DNA from: Hoeflea sp.
GTDB taxonomy: Bacteria; Pseudomonadota; Alphaproteobacteria; Rhizobiales; Rhizobiaceae
Length of the DNA stretch: 64,000 nt
Direction: 5' to 3'
Assembly: GCA_020637795.1 (NCBI GenBank)
Contig: JACKJT010000001.1
Span: 1,240,001-1,304,000, forward strand
Numbering within the stretch: position 1 is the first letter of the stretch; each line of letters opens with the position of its first letter. Below are positions 8,125 to 16,973 of the stretch, piece after piece. The notes beneath the pieces were generated by a model. The model was not told the DNA's origin and made no database searches. It worked only from the letters and a program-made list of their open reading frames with translations. The position numbers and the translations under genes are program-made.

Positions 8125-9588
8125 TTACCTCGCCACCGCCAGGAGGGCCTGGAGCATTTCATCGACCGCAGAGATCAACCGGGCCGATGCCTTGTAGGAC
8201 TGCTCCAGTTCGAGCAGGATCGACATTTCCTCATCCAGCGAAACGCTGGTGATGTTTGAAAAGGCTTCTTCCGAACGGAAGCGCGAGGCCTCGCGCGATT
8301 CAGCCGCCGATTCCGCATCGCTTCGGTTGAGTTCGAGCCAGCCGATGGATTCCGCGGCAAAGGCCAGAATGCTGCTTGACGTGGAAATCCCTGCAGCCGC
8401 ATCAAACGCCATCGGCTCGTCAAGAACCTGGACGTGGGCGTCCAGCAGGGCGGAAAACCCCGACGCGCCGGTGGGATTGGAGCTGTAGGCCGCACCGTTT
8501 ATTCCACCGTCGCGCAACAACAGCGGATTGCCGCCGGCGTACTGCAGCAGCGCCGGATTGACCGTTATCGACGAGGCGATGCCGGGTATGATCGTCGCGC
8601 CAACCGGAACGGTTCCGCCGCTCCAGGTGAAAAGCCCGGGCATGTCGGGCAGCGCCGGGATGGCCGACTGATCCGATTCAGCAAAGGCAATCACAAGCCC
8701 GCGTGCGATTTCGTCGAGGTGATTCTGCATTTCCGGGGCGTACTCGTCGCGGATCTGGATCAGCGACTGCAGCGAGCCGCGGCCGGTGGTGTTGGCCCCC
8801 TGCCCGGCTGCCAGCGGCACGCCATCGATAAAGACCTGATTGCCTGAAAGCGAAGCCGAGAAGCCCGACGAGGTATCGAATTCCACCGGACGGGCAACCG
8901 TTTCAAACAACGTGATGCCATCGCTTGTATAAAGCGCCATGTCATTGCCCGAACGGGTAACCTGGGTCACGCCGATGATCGACGAAATCTGCTTGATCAG
9001 CGAGTCGCGCTCATCCAGTTCGGCACTGACATCCTTGCCAGTCTGGGTGCCGCTGTAGATCCTGTTGTTGTTGGTCTCGAAGCGCGCCAGCAGTTCGTTC
9101 AGCGTCTGAACCTGCTGTCCGATTGCCTTGTCAGCTTCGAAGCGGACGCTCTGAACGGCCTTCGAAGCCTCGTTGAGCCCGTTTGCCACGGTGACCGCAT
9201 CGGCGATCGCCATTTGCGCAAGAGTGGCTTCACCAGGCTTTGCCGCATAGGTGGCGAGAGTATCGCGCATGGTTGCGATCAGGACGGCCGGCGACGTTTC
9301 ATAGTCATTGCCGCCCAGTATGTTTTTCAGGTTGGTCAGCCCGTTAAGCAGGGTTTCCTGGGCACTGGCTGTCGACTTGTCCGAGATGCTGCGCACAAAC
9401 AGCGCCATATCCTGGGCGCGCTGAACGCTGACGCCCTGCGCGCCGATCACGGAGTTGGTCAGAATGGCATCGCGCCTGACGTAATCCGGATTGGAGGCAT
9501 TGGATATGTTGCGCGAAATCACACTTGTCTGTGTCGCGTAATTGGACAGAGACGATTGCGCTGTATTGAGTGCGGATGTCAGAGACAT
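8125..9588 (-). CDS. flgK: Hook-filament junction protein FlgK (HAP1)
   Basis: 487 aa. The N-terminus SLTSALNTAQSSLSNYATQT is followed by VISRNISNASNPDYVRRDA, the flagellar rod/hook-type signature, and the C-terminus has the coiled LLELEQSYKASARLISAVDEMLQALL. It joins hook and filament together with FlgL, is exported by the type III apparatus, and likely uses the FlgN-like chaperone at 1036-1407. It lies 31 bases after flgE, in the same transcript. Confidence 0.92.
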   Translation of the reverse strand: MSLTSALNTAQSSLSNYATQTSVISRNISNASNPDYVRRDAILTNSVIGAQGVSVQRAQDMALFVRSISDKSTASAQETLLNGLTNLKNILGGNDYETSPAVLIATMRDTLATYAAKPGEATLAQMAIADAVTVANGLNEASKAVQSVRFEADKAIGQQVQTLNELLARFETNNNRIYSGTQTGKDVSAELDERDSLIKQISSIIGVTQVTRSGNDMALYTSDGITLFETVARPVEFDTSSGFSASLSGNQVFIDGVPLAAGQGANTTGRGSLQSLIQIRDEYAPEMQNHLDEIARGLVIAFAESDQSAIPALPDMPGLFTWSGGTVPVGATIIPGIASSITVNPALLQYAGGNPLLLRDGGINGAAYSSNPTGASGFSALLDAHVQVLDEPMAFDAAAGISTSSSILAFAAESIGWLELNRSDAESAAESREASRFRSEEAFSNITSVSLDEEMSILLELEQSYKASARLISAVDEMLQALLAVAR

Positions 9589-9619
9589 TGACTGTACTTT
9601 CTAGCTCCCGAGCCGAAAA

Positions 9620-10897
9620 CTATCGCTTGAGATTGACGAGGACGTCCAAGAGGTCCGAACCGGTCTGGAAGACCTTGGAGTTGGCCGTGTAGCTGCGCTG
9701 GGATGCGATCATGTCGGTCAGCTCGGTGGCCAGATCGACATTGGATCCTTCCTGGGCCCCAGAAAGGATATTGCCGAAACCGCCTGATCCGCCGAAACCC
9801 GTGGTGATTACGCCAGAGTCAATACTTTGAGAATAGACGTTTCCGGGGAGCGGGATTAGGTTGTCGGGACTAGCAACGTTTGCTAGCGCTATCTGATAAA
9901 GCGGCGTCAGGTCACCGTTTTCATACTTCGCAAAGACTGTCCCATCTGCAGAGATCTCTATATCCGTAACGGCGCTAGGTGCATTGCCATTCACATCGGC
10001 GTCATCAACCGTAAAAGGATAATTGAGTTGCGTCATATTGGCCAAGTCGATGGTGAGCGCTGCTCCGCCGGGCACATTCAATGTGATATCAGTCGGACTA
10101 GCTGCTGCAAGGGCGCCGTTCAGCGCCGGATCAAATACCAGTGACTGAGTCGCAAGTAGTCCAGATGCAGGAGCGACGGTATCATAGGGAAAGCCGGTAC
10201 CCGCCGTTGCGTCTGCTCGATCATAGACGGATACTTCCCAGTTATCGTCAGCCGTCTTAGTGTAGTAAAAATCAAGAAGTATTTCCTTGCCGACTGTGTC
10301 GTAAACAACGAGAGAACTTTTGTGTGAGTACTCCGAAGTAGCGACGTTGTCTGACGGCAATGATCCAGCTGCGACAATAGCCGCACTGTCATCAAGGTTA
10401 GCAAAAAATTTCCCGGCGGTTGATGGCGTAGCGGTAAGACTCGCGGATTGAACATTAACCGGAACCAATCCGTCAAATCCATTAACAACTGGTGCTGGCG
10501 TACCACCCGTGTAATCATAACCCATTAAAGTAAAGCCGGCAGCGTTGACGAGATTTCCATCACCATCTTTAACAAAACCTCCGGCCCGAGTAAGGAATGA
10601 ACTTCCCTTGCTATCATTAACGATAAAAAAGCCATCTCCATCGATTGCCAAGTCAGTTTTGGATGTGGTGAATTCGAGCGGACCCTGCTCGGTGATAGAA
10701 TGTCTGACACTGGTCTTAACTGCGCCGGAGTTGTACGATCCGGCGCTACCCGGCAAGATAAGAGAAGAGAAAGCAGTGGTTGCCTTCTTGTAACCAGGCG
10801 TGCTCGAGTTAGCAATGTTGTCGGCAACGGTGCTCAGACGGTTGGCTTGTGCGTTCATTCCGGACGCACCGGTTTGCATCATTCCGTAAAGGCTCAT
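9620..10897 (-). CDS. flgE: Flagellar hook protein FlgE
   Basis: 425 aa. The N-terminus SLYGMMQTGASGMNAQANRLSTVADNIANSSTPGYKK is the rod/hook signature, and the C-terminus ELTDMIASQRSYTANSKVFQTGSDLLDVLVNLKR is equally typical. The ATG at 10897 is preferred to a GTG one codon earlier because the GAGGGA site is 7-8 bases from it. The DNA coding for the central, surface-exposed part (about 9790-10800) is much poorer in G+C than the rest of the window; one 60-base stretch from 10261 has 22 G+C. This suggests that the variable domain was replaced by recombination while the export and polymerisation ends were kept. Confidence 0.93.
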   Translation of the reverse strand: MSLYGMMQTGASGMNAQANRLSTVADNIANSSTPGYKKATTAFSSLILPGSAGSYNSGAVKTSVRHSITEQGPLEFTTSKTDLAIDGDGFFIVNDSKGSSFLTRAGGFVKDGDGNLVNAAGFTLMGYDYTGGTPAPVVNGFDGLVPVNVQSASLTATPSTAGKFFANLDDSAAIVAAGSLPSDNVATSEYSHKSSLVVYDTVGKEILLDFYYTKTADDNWEVSVYDRADATAGTGFPYDTVAPASGLLATQSLVFDPALNGALAAASPTDITLNVPGGAALTIDLANMTQLNYPFTVDDADVNGNAPSAVTDIEISADGTVFAKYENGDLTPLYQIALANVASPDNLIPLPGNVYSQSIDSGVITTGFGGSGGFGNILSGAQEGSNVDLATELTDMIASQRSYTANSKVFQTGSDLLDVLVNLKR

Positions 10898-11016
10898 CAC
10901 GTAATCCCTCGTTTGCTACTGCGATTTAGATTAGCTAGCGGGCCTTGCGTGAACCTGATTGTCTGTGATGCCAGTGGAACCGGCCAGCCTCCTTTTTCCG
11001 GCTGGCCAGAACCCGA

Positions 11017-11688
11017 TTACTTCCAATCGATCAGGTATCCGAGGAACCGCTTCGAATCGATCGGGTCAAAACCCAGACGCTTGCGCAGCTTCTTGCGCAG
11101 CTTGGAAATGTGGCTTTCAACAACGTTCTCTTCCACGTCCTCGTCGAAGATCCCGTAGATGGCGTTGAAGATCTGCTGCTTGGTTACCCGGCGGCCGCGG
11201 TTGGCGACGAGATATTCGAGGATGCGGCGTTCGCGCCTCGGAAGGGCGAAGGTGCGATCCTCGATCTCGGGATCCCGGCCATCGGAAAAGACCCGGATGG
11301 GGCCGATTTCGATATGGGTCGAAATGGCCTTGAGCCGACGACGGATGGCCGCCGCACGCGCCAGAATTTCCCGGGGGTGAACCGGCTTGCGCACCACGTC
11401 ATCCACGCCGCTGTCATAGAAAGCGAGGGTGGATTCAAGGGATGGCGTATCGCTGACCGCGATCACTGGGGCCTGCGAGCGGTCACGGATCGCCCTGGGC
11501 AATTCCATCATCTGCTTTCCATGGCCGATCAGAAAAGCCTCGACGGCGGCGAGATCGGAATCTGCCGCCGTGTTCACCCATTCGCCGAACTCGATTGTAT
11601 CAAAGCTGGCCGAAGGAACCCCTTCCCGCCCGAAAAGGGATGTGTATCCATCTTTTACCAATTGCCGATCATCAACCACTACGATCAT
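11017..11688 (-). CDS. rem: Rem, OmpR-family activator of flagellar genes
   Basis: 223 aa, receiver-like domain (1-110) followed by an OmpR-type winged helix (about 125-220: LPRRERRILEYLVANRGRRV...VVESHISKLRKKLRKRLG). It matches Rem of S. meliloti in size, domain order and position between the transglycosylase gene and flgE. Rem is the exponential-phase activator below VisNR. In the receiver the acidic pair D6-D7 and the lysine (K101, in VRKPVHP) are present, but the residue at the usual phosphorylation site appears to be Glu50 rather than Asp, so activity is probably not set by phosphorylation. It may be autoregulated or CtrA-controlled through the TTAA-N7-TTAA site at 11866-11880. Confidence 0.9.
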   Translation of the reverse strand: MIVVVDDRQLVKDGYTSLFGREGVPSASFDTIEFGEWVNTAADSDLAAVEAFLIGHGKQMMELPRAIRDRSQAPVIAVSDTPSLESTLAFYDSGVDDVVRKPVHPREILARAAAIRRRLKAISTHIEIGPIRVFSDGRDPEIEDRTFALPRRERRILEYLVANRGRRVTKQQIFNAIYGIFDEDVEENVVESHISKLRKKLRKRLGFDPIDSKRFLGYLIDWK

Positions 11689-11860
11689 TCGTTCGCCTCC
11701 GAATCAGTGTGGTGCCTCGTTACATAAGGAGTACGAATCCGCAGAATCCCGGTAAACTATGAAATGAATTCGGTGACAATTAATAATTGATTAACCATAT
11801 TTCCCGCTGATTTGCCTAGATATGGTATGCTCCGTCGACACCACACACAATTTTGATTGG

Positions 11861-11885
11861 AAAAATTAACAAAAGGTTAATTTTT
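11861..11885 (-). promoter_or_regulatory. AT-rich element upstream of rem with TTAA-N7-TTAA direct repeat
   Basis: At 11866-11880 the sequence reads TTAA-CAAAAGG-TTAA, the spacing of the CtrA box and of other OmpR-family direct repeats. It is embedded in a perfect 10-base inverted repeat (arms 11861-11870 and 11876-11885, 5-base loop). It lies about 180 bases before the rem start codon in an unusually AT-rich gap (11689-11969) that otherwise holds no gene. The hairpin is too AT-rich for a convincing terminator. Confidence 0.5.
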
Positions 11886-11969
11886 TCCTTGCGTCGTTTA
11901 GAAACGCCTAAATCTTAACAAATTGCTACAAATCGGGCAGAAAAATGTCGGATACCATTCATGGTTGCA

Positions 11970-12548
11970 TCATCCGCAGAACGATCTGGCTTGCGCCGTC
12001 CATGCTCCGTGCCCGGTCGCGATGAGATTTGCGATCACCCGGCAGACATATTTCTTCTGTGCCGGGTCGTTGTTCGGACCGGCGTGATAGCGTGCCACGG
12101 CCATGGTCCAGGTCTCGTGCCGGGCGTGCAGCCTGGCAAGGAAGCGGGCGGCGTAATCGACATTGGCGCGCGGATCGAGCATCGCGCCTACCGATGGAAA
12201 CTCGGCGCCATGATAACGGTGATTGATCTGCATGCATCCGAGATCGATCAGGGTCTTGCCCTCGGCCCGCGCCTTTTCGAATTCGCGCAGGGCCTCGTTC
12301 CGGTTCCTGGCATAGACCGTGCGGCCTTCGATATTGAGCGCATAGGGGTAGAGTGATCCCTTGCGGCCGGTCTCCGTCAGGCCGACGGAATGAAGGATGC
12401 CCGGCGGCACGCCGTGGGCCCGTGCTGCGGCGAGAATTTCCGCCTCGCAGACACCGGTCGCCGCGGCGGCCTGGCGGGGCGCCGATCCGTCAGAGATAAA
12501 CGCCGTCAGTGCGACCAGCGCCAGAAGCAGCATACGAACTCTGTTCAT
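11970..12548 (-). CDS. Periplasmic lytic transglycosylase of the flagellar cluster
   Basis: 192 aa with a signal peptide (about residues 1-29, MNRVRMLLLALVALTAF) and an SLT-type fold: a catalytic Glu in HSVGLTETGRKG, then IDLGCMQINHRYHG, and AVARYHAGPNN near the end. It is the counterpart of the small ORF between motD/fliK and rem in S. meliloti and likely opens peptidoglycan for rod passage, replacing the missing muramidase domain of FlgJ. The ATG at 12548 was chosen for its AGGGAGG site and signal peptide; it lies inside the end of fliK, a 59-base overlap in another frame. Confidence 0.88.
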   Translation of the reverse strand: MNRVRMLLLALVALTAFISDGSAPRQAAAATGVCEAEILAAARAHGVPPGILHSVGLTETGRKGSLYPYALNIEGRTVYARNRNEALREFEKARAEGKTLIDLGCMQINHRYHGAEFPSVGAMLDPRANVDYAARFLARLHARHETWTMAVARYHAGPNNDPAQKKYVCRVIANLIATGHGAWTAQARSFCG

Positions 12549-14130
12549 GGCCTTGTCCTCCCTGGCTGCCGGATCCCTGCTGACTTGCATTGTTGCGCCC
12601 GCTTTCCTTGCCGGACGACTGTGCATCACTTGATCCCGGCCCCTGCTGGCCTGGCTGGAACCCCTGCTGAGGCGACTGGCCCGGCGCGCGCTCCGGTCCG
12701 GCTACGTGCTGGACCGTGATCTGCTCTACGCCAAAACCCTGGCCACGGAGTGCCTTGATGATGGATTCATTGTCCTGCCTGATCTGCCGGTATGCTTCAG
12801 CCGTCTGAACCTTGATCTCGACCGACAGGTCTTCGCCTGACAGCTTCAGAACTGCAGTCACGCTGCCGAGCGACACCGGATTGAGATGAAGCTTGAGCGT
12901 GTGAAGCGTCTGCCCTGACTGCTGCGGCCCGGCCTGGGCAGGGGGCTGTGCCGGCGCCGCGCGCTGGGCGGACAGAGCAGTACTGCCCGCCTCCACCAGC
13001 GAACGGGTCAGCAACTGGGCATTCGCCGACATGGTCTGAGCGGGCATGAACCGGCGCGATTCGATCACCTCGACCTTGCCGGACTTCTGGCCGGCGAGTT
13101 CATCACCGCGCCGCTCGGCGGCATCGTCCTGCCGGCCTGGATTGCGGCCCCGGATCCTGACGTCATCAGCAGGCCGGGCCTCGCCCTCGATGCCGAGAAC
13201 CCGCAAGACTTCCTTGACCGCGGTCTGGTCCTGCTGGCGGCCAGAGCCGGGCTCCGTCGCCGAAGGCCTGGCCGGAGCCTGCGTACCCTGCCCTGCCAAT
13301 GCGGCTGCGGCCGCTGCCGCGGATGCCGGCGCGGCTGCCGTTGCCGTTGCCGAGCTGGTTCCGGCAGACACCTGGCGAGCGGGCTGCACCGCGCCTGCCT
13401 GAGCCGTGTCGGCCCTCTGCTCACCGGCAGCCGGCGGTGCGGCGTTGACCGCCGTTGCATCGGACTCAGCCGGGGACCGGGCGGTCCCGGCGCGGGCGGC
13501 AATCGCGCCTGCCTGAGCCGTGTCCGCCCTCTGCTCACCGGCAGCCGGCGGTGCGGCGTTGACCGCCGTTGCATCGGACTGAGCCGGGGACGGAGCGGTC
13601 CCGGCGCGGGCGGCAATCGCACCGGCCTGAGCGACATCATCCGCCCCTGCCATGGCAGGCTTGATCGGGACGACGGCATCCGGCTTGCCTGCGGGCGCTT
13701 CCGCCTTGCTGCCGGGGTCTGCGGTCACTTCGGCGTCTGCCGCAGCTTCAGGTTCTGCCGGCACTTCGGCCGGAACCGGTTCGCCCTGTACGGTCTTTCC
13801 AAGCCCGGTATCGTCGGAGTAGGCGGCGCTCGCCATCAAACCGGACAACAGGTTCAGCATCTCGTCAGACTGCCCGGATCCGGAATCGAGCAGATCATCC
13901 TGCTCTCCGGTTTCGGTTTCTTCGCCTAGCTGGACCTTGTCGGCTTCCGCGACCGCATTGCGCTTGTCCTGCGGCTCGGCTGCAGCGCTGCGCTTTTCCT
14001 GGGACAGGGCCGCGGAAAACGCGTCACTCCTGTTGCCCCCGGCAGCATCGGCACCGGCGAACCCCTCACCGGTCTTTGCAGCCGGCCGGGCAGGTACTTG
14101 CCTCTGCAACACCATATCCAGTGCACTCAC
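12490..14130 (-). CDS. fliK: Hook-length control protein FliK (MotD of rhizobia)
   Basis: 546 aa, very rich in Ala, Gln and Pro. The C-terminal Flg_hook domain (about 405-480: LKLHLNPVSLGSVTAVLKL...AEAYRQIRQDNESIIKALRGQGF) identifies it. The N-terminal two-thirds is a low-complexity ruler region with a 38-residue in-frame tandem repeat (DNA 13391-13640). It was first called MotD in S. meliloti and later shown to be FliK. It ends in a Gly/Ser/Gln-rich tail that overlaps the start of the transglycosylase gene. Export substrate; measures hook length and switches export specificity. Confidence 0.9.
   Translation of the reverse strand: MSALDMVLQRQVPARPAAKTGEGFAGADAAGGNRSDAFSAALSQEKRSAAAEPQDKRNAVAEADKVQLGEETETGEQDDLLDSGSGQSDEMLNLLSGLMASAAYSDDTGLGKTVQGEPVPAEVPAEPEAAADAEVTADPGSKAEAPAGKPDAVVPIKPAMAGADDVAQAGAIAARAGTAPSPAQSDATAVNAAPPAAGEQRADTAQAGAIAARAGTARSPAESDATAVNAAPPAAGEQRADTAQAGAVQPARQVSAGTSSATATAAAPASAAAAAAALAGQGTQAPARPSATEPGSGRQQDQTAVKEVLRVLGIEGEARPADDVRIRGRNPGRQDDAAERRGDELAGQKSGKVEVIESRRFMPAQTMSANAQLLTRSLVEAGSTALSAQRAAPAQPPAQAGPQQSGQTLHTLKLHLNPVSLGSVTAVLKLSGEDLSVEIKVQTAEAYRQIRQDNESIIKALRGQGFGVEQITVQHVAGPERAPGQSPQQGFQPGQQGPGSSDAQSSGKESGRNNASQQGSGSQGGQGHEQSSYAASGAGRTDGVYL
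13391..13640 (-). repeat. 114-bp in-frame tandem repeat inside fliK
   Basis: Two nearly identical copies with a period of 114 bases (13391-13504 and 13505-13618) plus the start of a third. The period is 38 codons, so the frame is kept. Each copy encodes an Ala-rich unit with AARAGTA, SDATAVNAAPPAAGEQRADTA and AQAG. The few differences (Ala-Arg, Gln-Glu changes) indicate a recent duplication. Copy-number change would alter the length of the FliK ruler region. Confidence 0.9.
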
Positions 14131-14148
14131 GATGCGTTCCCTTTCAAT

Positions 14149-15687
14149 TCACTCAAGCAGCTTGTCTATGCGCTCGAGTGCCTTCTTGCGCTCCGCCACA
14201 TACCCCTTGAATGCCTCTTCCTCTGCGGCTCGGCTCGACTCTTCAGCAGCATTGGTCCGTCTGAAAATAGAGCTTCCAGGCTTCTTCTGCTCGCCGGTGG
14301 TGGTCGCCATGTCTTCACCAGCTTGCGGCACTTCCGGTTGCGCTATGATGGAAGGGTATGCTTGCGTGAAGCTGTCGGGCACAGGTTTTCTTACAACTTC
14401 GCTTGCAACAACCTTCGCCGCTTCCCGTAAAGCGCGGTCTCGCCGCGACAAACGTGCGCCTGACAGGGCATTAATACTTTGAAGAACGGCATCAACACCA
14501 TCCGTCGGTATCCTTGCCATGCCCGAATAGAGTTCGGCCATTGCCTGCGGGGTCTTGTCGTTGACCCCCAGCAGGGCTTCAGCCCTGTCGGAGGCAAACA
14601 CCGCCAGTTCGCGAAGGCCGGTGATTGCCGCCTTGCGGGCGATGCGCAGATAGATCTCGCGCTTTCTGGGCCGGTCCATGAACGAAAGGATCTCGCTGAG
14701 CCCCTCATCTCCGACTTTCTCGTAGTTGAGCAACACGAGATCGACAACAAGATCGGCATACTGGCCCGCATAGGGAGAATTGATGAAGCGACGGGCATAG
14801 AGTTGGGCGTAATGCAGCGCCTCGTCGACCATGTTCTTCTGCGCCGCGATGAACAGGGACCGCCTCAGGGACGCCTCCTCAACCAGGGTACCGGGAGCGG
14901 TCAGCCTTGCCCAATCGAACAGCTGCAACGCAGAGGAGTCATTCAACGCGGCCATTACATTGGCAGCCACCAGTGTGATGTAGGGGCCGATCTCCGTATC
15001 CCGGTAGATCTTGACCACTTCGCTCAGCTCTGTCTGGGTCTTGGCGGCGCGGCCTTTCAGATAGGCCCTGAGTACGGTGGTGATCTCGTTGTCGAAATTG
15101 CCGAACTTGTCCTTGATCGCCAGAATGTCGAGCGTCGCCGGATTGCCGCCGCTCATGGCGTAGATCAGCGCCGCGTCGACATTGCGCGGATCGTCAAAGA
15201 CCGACTGGTCCGCCTGCCTAAGACGGCTGTCGATCACGCCGATGAGAAAGCGTTGCATCTCCATCGCCGAGTGATCGCCCTGCACCACGGCATCCTGAAC
15301 GAATTGCAGCGACCGGACCAGCTTGTATGGCTCGAGCGTCTCCATCTGCTCATCCATCTCGAGAGCAGCGGTTTCGCCCGGCTCGGAATAGGGCGCCTTG
15401 ATGCCTTCGATTTCCTGGGACGAAGCCGCGTCGGCGCCACCATGGTCCAGTTCGCCCTGAGCGGTATCCGCATGCTCTCCGGCGGCCATCCTCGAATGCG
15501 CTTCCGGTTCGGAGCCGGCATGGCCTTCGGGTGCGGCATCGGACGGGGCGTTGGAAAAAGTATCGGCGCCGTGAAACAGTTCGAAGGGAAGAGGCGGCTG
15601 CGGTTCTTCGGCTACGGCCCCAAACGCAAACATCGCCGCAAGGGCGGCGAGGCTCACGGGTGCAAATTGACGGGCGCGCCGCACCAT
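14149..15687 (-). CDS. motC: Periplasmic motor protein MotC
   Basis: 512 aa with a signal peptide (AALAAMFAFGAVAEE) and a long helical periplasmic body. MotC is restricted to rhizobia and relatives, where it binds MotB in the periplasm and controls flagellar rotary speed; its chaperone MotE is encoded at 24974-25501. The N-terminal 110 residues are acidic and low-complexity, the middle has the conserved LVRSLQFVQDAVVQGDHSAMEMQRFLIGVID, and the C-terminus is a charged helix. The start overlaps the motB stop, giving a motB-motC-fliK-transglycosylase transcript. Confidence 0.92.
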   Translation of the reverse strand: MVRRARQFAPVSLAALAAMFAFGAVAEEPQPPLPFELFHGADTFSNAPSDAAPEGHAGSEPEAHSRMAAGEHADTAQGELDHGGADAASSQEIEGIKAPYSEPGETAALEMDEQMETLEPYKLVRSLQFVQDAVVQGDHSAMEMQRFLIGVIDSRLRQADQSVFDDPRNVDAALIYAMSGGNPATLDILAIKDKFGNFDNEITTVLRAYLKGRAAKTQTELSEVVKIYRDTEIGPYITLVAANVMAALNDSSALQLFDWARLTAPGTLVEEASLRRSLFIAAQKNMVDEALHYAQLYARRFINSPYAGQYADLVVDLVLLNYEKVGDEGLSEILSFMDRPRKREIYLRIARKAAITGLRELAVFASDRAEALLGVNDKTPQAMAELYSGMARIPTDGVDAVLQSINALSGARLSRRDRALREAAKVVASEVVRKPVPDSFTQAYPSIIAQPEVPQAGEDMATTTGEQKKPGSSIFRRTNAAEESSRAAEEEAFKGYVAERKKALERIDKLLE

Positions 15688-16973
15688 CAGCTCCCTTCGG
15701 CCTCGACAAGGATTTCTATGCGGCGATTGACCTCAGCATAGGGATTTTCCGGGTCCTTGAGCCGCCGGTCGGCAAAACCGGTGACCTGGGTGATGCGTTC
15801 CTCGGGCACGCCGCCGCGGACCAGCATGAACAGGGCGGAATGCGCCCGGGCCGTCGACAGGCGCCAGTTGTCGTCATTGCCGGATGTGTAAGGACGAGCG
15901 TCGGTATGGCCGCGGATCGCGATCGCTCCGGGCCGTTTTGCCAGCAATTCTCCGATTTTCTCCATCGCGATCACCAGATCGCGTCCGGGCACCGCCGATC
16001 CGACATTGAACATGCCGAAATCGAGCTGGTCGGTAAGCGAGACAAGCAGGCCGCCCTCGGCGGGCGTGACCGTCAGGCCCTCGGCGAGCTTGCCGAGCCC
16101 GCCACCGAGCGCCTTGGCGATTTCCTCCTTGAGGACGGTGGCTTCGGCTTCAACCCTTGCCTGCTGCTGCTCGGCCTCGTTCTGTTCGGTTTGCGAGCCT
16201 GTACCGCCCTCACCGGCAATCTCCGCAGCCTTGTTGCCCTGCGGCCCATCCTGGGTCTTGCCGCCGAAATTTCCGGCCTGGGCATAGGGATCGTCCTGCA
16301 AGCCAAAATCATCGACGGCGTCAGGTGGCGCCATGTTTCGCTGGGAATCATCGGCCGCGACCATTGCCTGGGTGTCTTCAAGCGTCTTCTTTTCCTGCTC
16401 GACCTGCTTGGACCAGAAATCCGGATCGAACGGATCGCGGTAGGCCTCGCCACCGGAAGCACCGGTGGACGGTCCCGACTGCGCGGCTCCGCCTTCGCCC
16501 TTCTCGGATATGTTGGACTGGGTTCCGGTTTCCTGGGCGATTTCAGCCAGGACCGAGAACGGGTTCTCGAAATAGTCGGATTCCGAATAGTCCTGCTTCT
16601 CGCCGGCCGAGGCGTTTTCCTGATTGCCGGCTTCGGAGCCCTGACCGTCGGTTTTCCCCTCACCGTCGGTCTTGGATTTCGGTGCCTTGGCCTCGCCGTC
16701 CTGGGTGTTGCCGACCTTCTTGATGCCGCGATCGGTCGGCTTGTCATCCATCAGCTTGATCGGATTGAAATAGCTCGCGACCGATGCCTTGCTTTCCTCA
16801 TTGGCAGCGTTGACCAGCCACATGACCAGAAAGAAGGCCATCATGGCGGTCATGAAGTCGGCATAGGCGATTTTCCAGACACCACCGTGGCCGCCATCGT
16901 CCGCGCCGCTGCCGCGTCGCTTGACGATGATGATTTCATTCTTGCCTTGATGTGTTGAATCGCCTTCCGCCAT
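15687..16973 (-). CDS. motB: Stator protein MotB (extended linker)
   Basis: 428 aa. A single membrane helix (about 37-54, YADFMTAMMAFFLVMWL) holds the proton-carrying Asp39. The C-terminal OmpA-like peptidoglycan-binding domain (about 300-425) has IAIRGHTDARPY and NWRLSTARAHSALFML. Between them lies a linker of about 230 residues rich in Gln, Gly, Asp and Lys, much longer than in enterobacterial MotB (about 308 aa); a long MotB periplasmic region that binds MotC is typical of rhizobia. MotA is encoded separately at 33160-34038. Confidence 0.93.
   Translation of the reverse strand: MAEGDSTHQGKNEIIIVKRRGSGADDGGHGGVWKIAYADFMTAMMAFFLVMWLVNAANEESKASVASYFNPIKLMDDKPTDRGIKKVGNTQDGEAKAPKSKTDGEGKTDGQGSEAGNQENASAGEKQDYSESDYFENPFSVLAEIAQETGTQSNISEKGEGGAAQSGPSTGASGGEAYRDPFDPDFWSKQVEQEKKTLEDTQAMVAADDSQRNMAPPDAVDDFGLQDDPYAQAGNFGGKTQDGPQGNKAAEIAGEGGTGSQTEQNEAEQQQARVEAEATVLKEEIAKALGGGLGKLAEGLTVTPAEGGLLVSLTDQLDFGMFNVGSAVPGRDLVIAMEKIGELLAKRPGAIAIRGHTDARPYTSGNDDNWRLSTARAHSALFMLVRGGVPEERITQVTGFADRRLKDPENPYAEVNRRIEILVEAEGS

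Noticed and set aside
11861..11885. Perfect inverted repeat taken as a terminator of the transglycosylase gene
   Set aside because: The stem is almost wholly A-T and would be weak; the embedded TTAA-N7-TTAA pattern and its place before rem favour a regulatory site.
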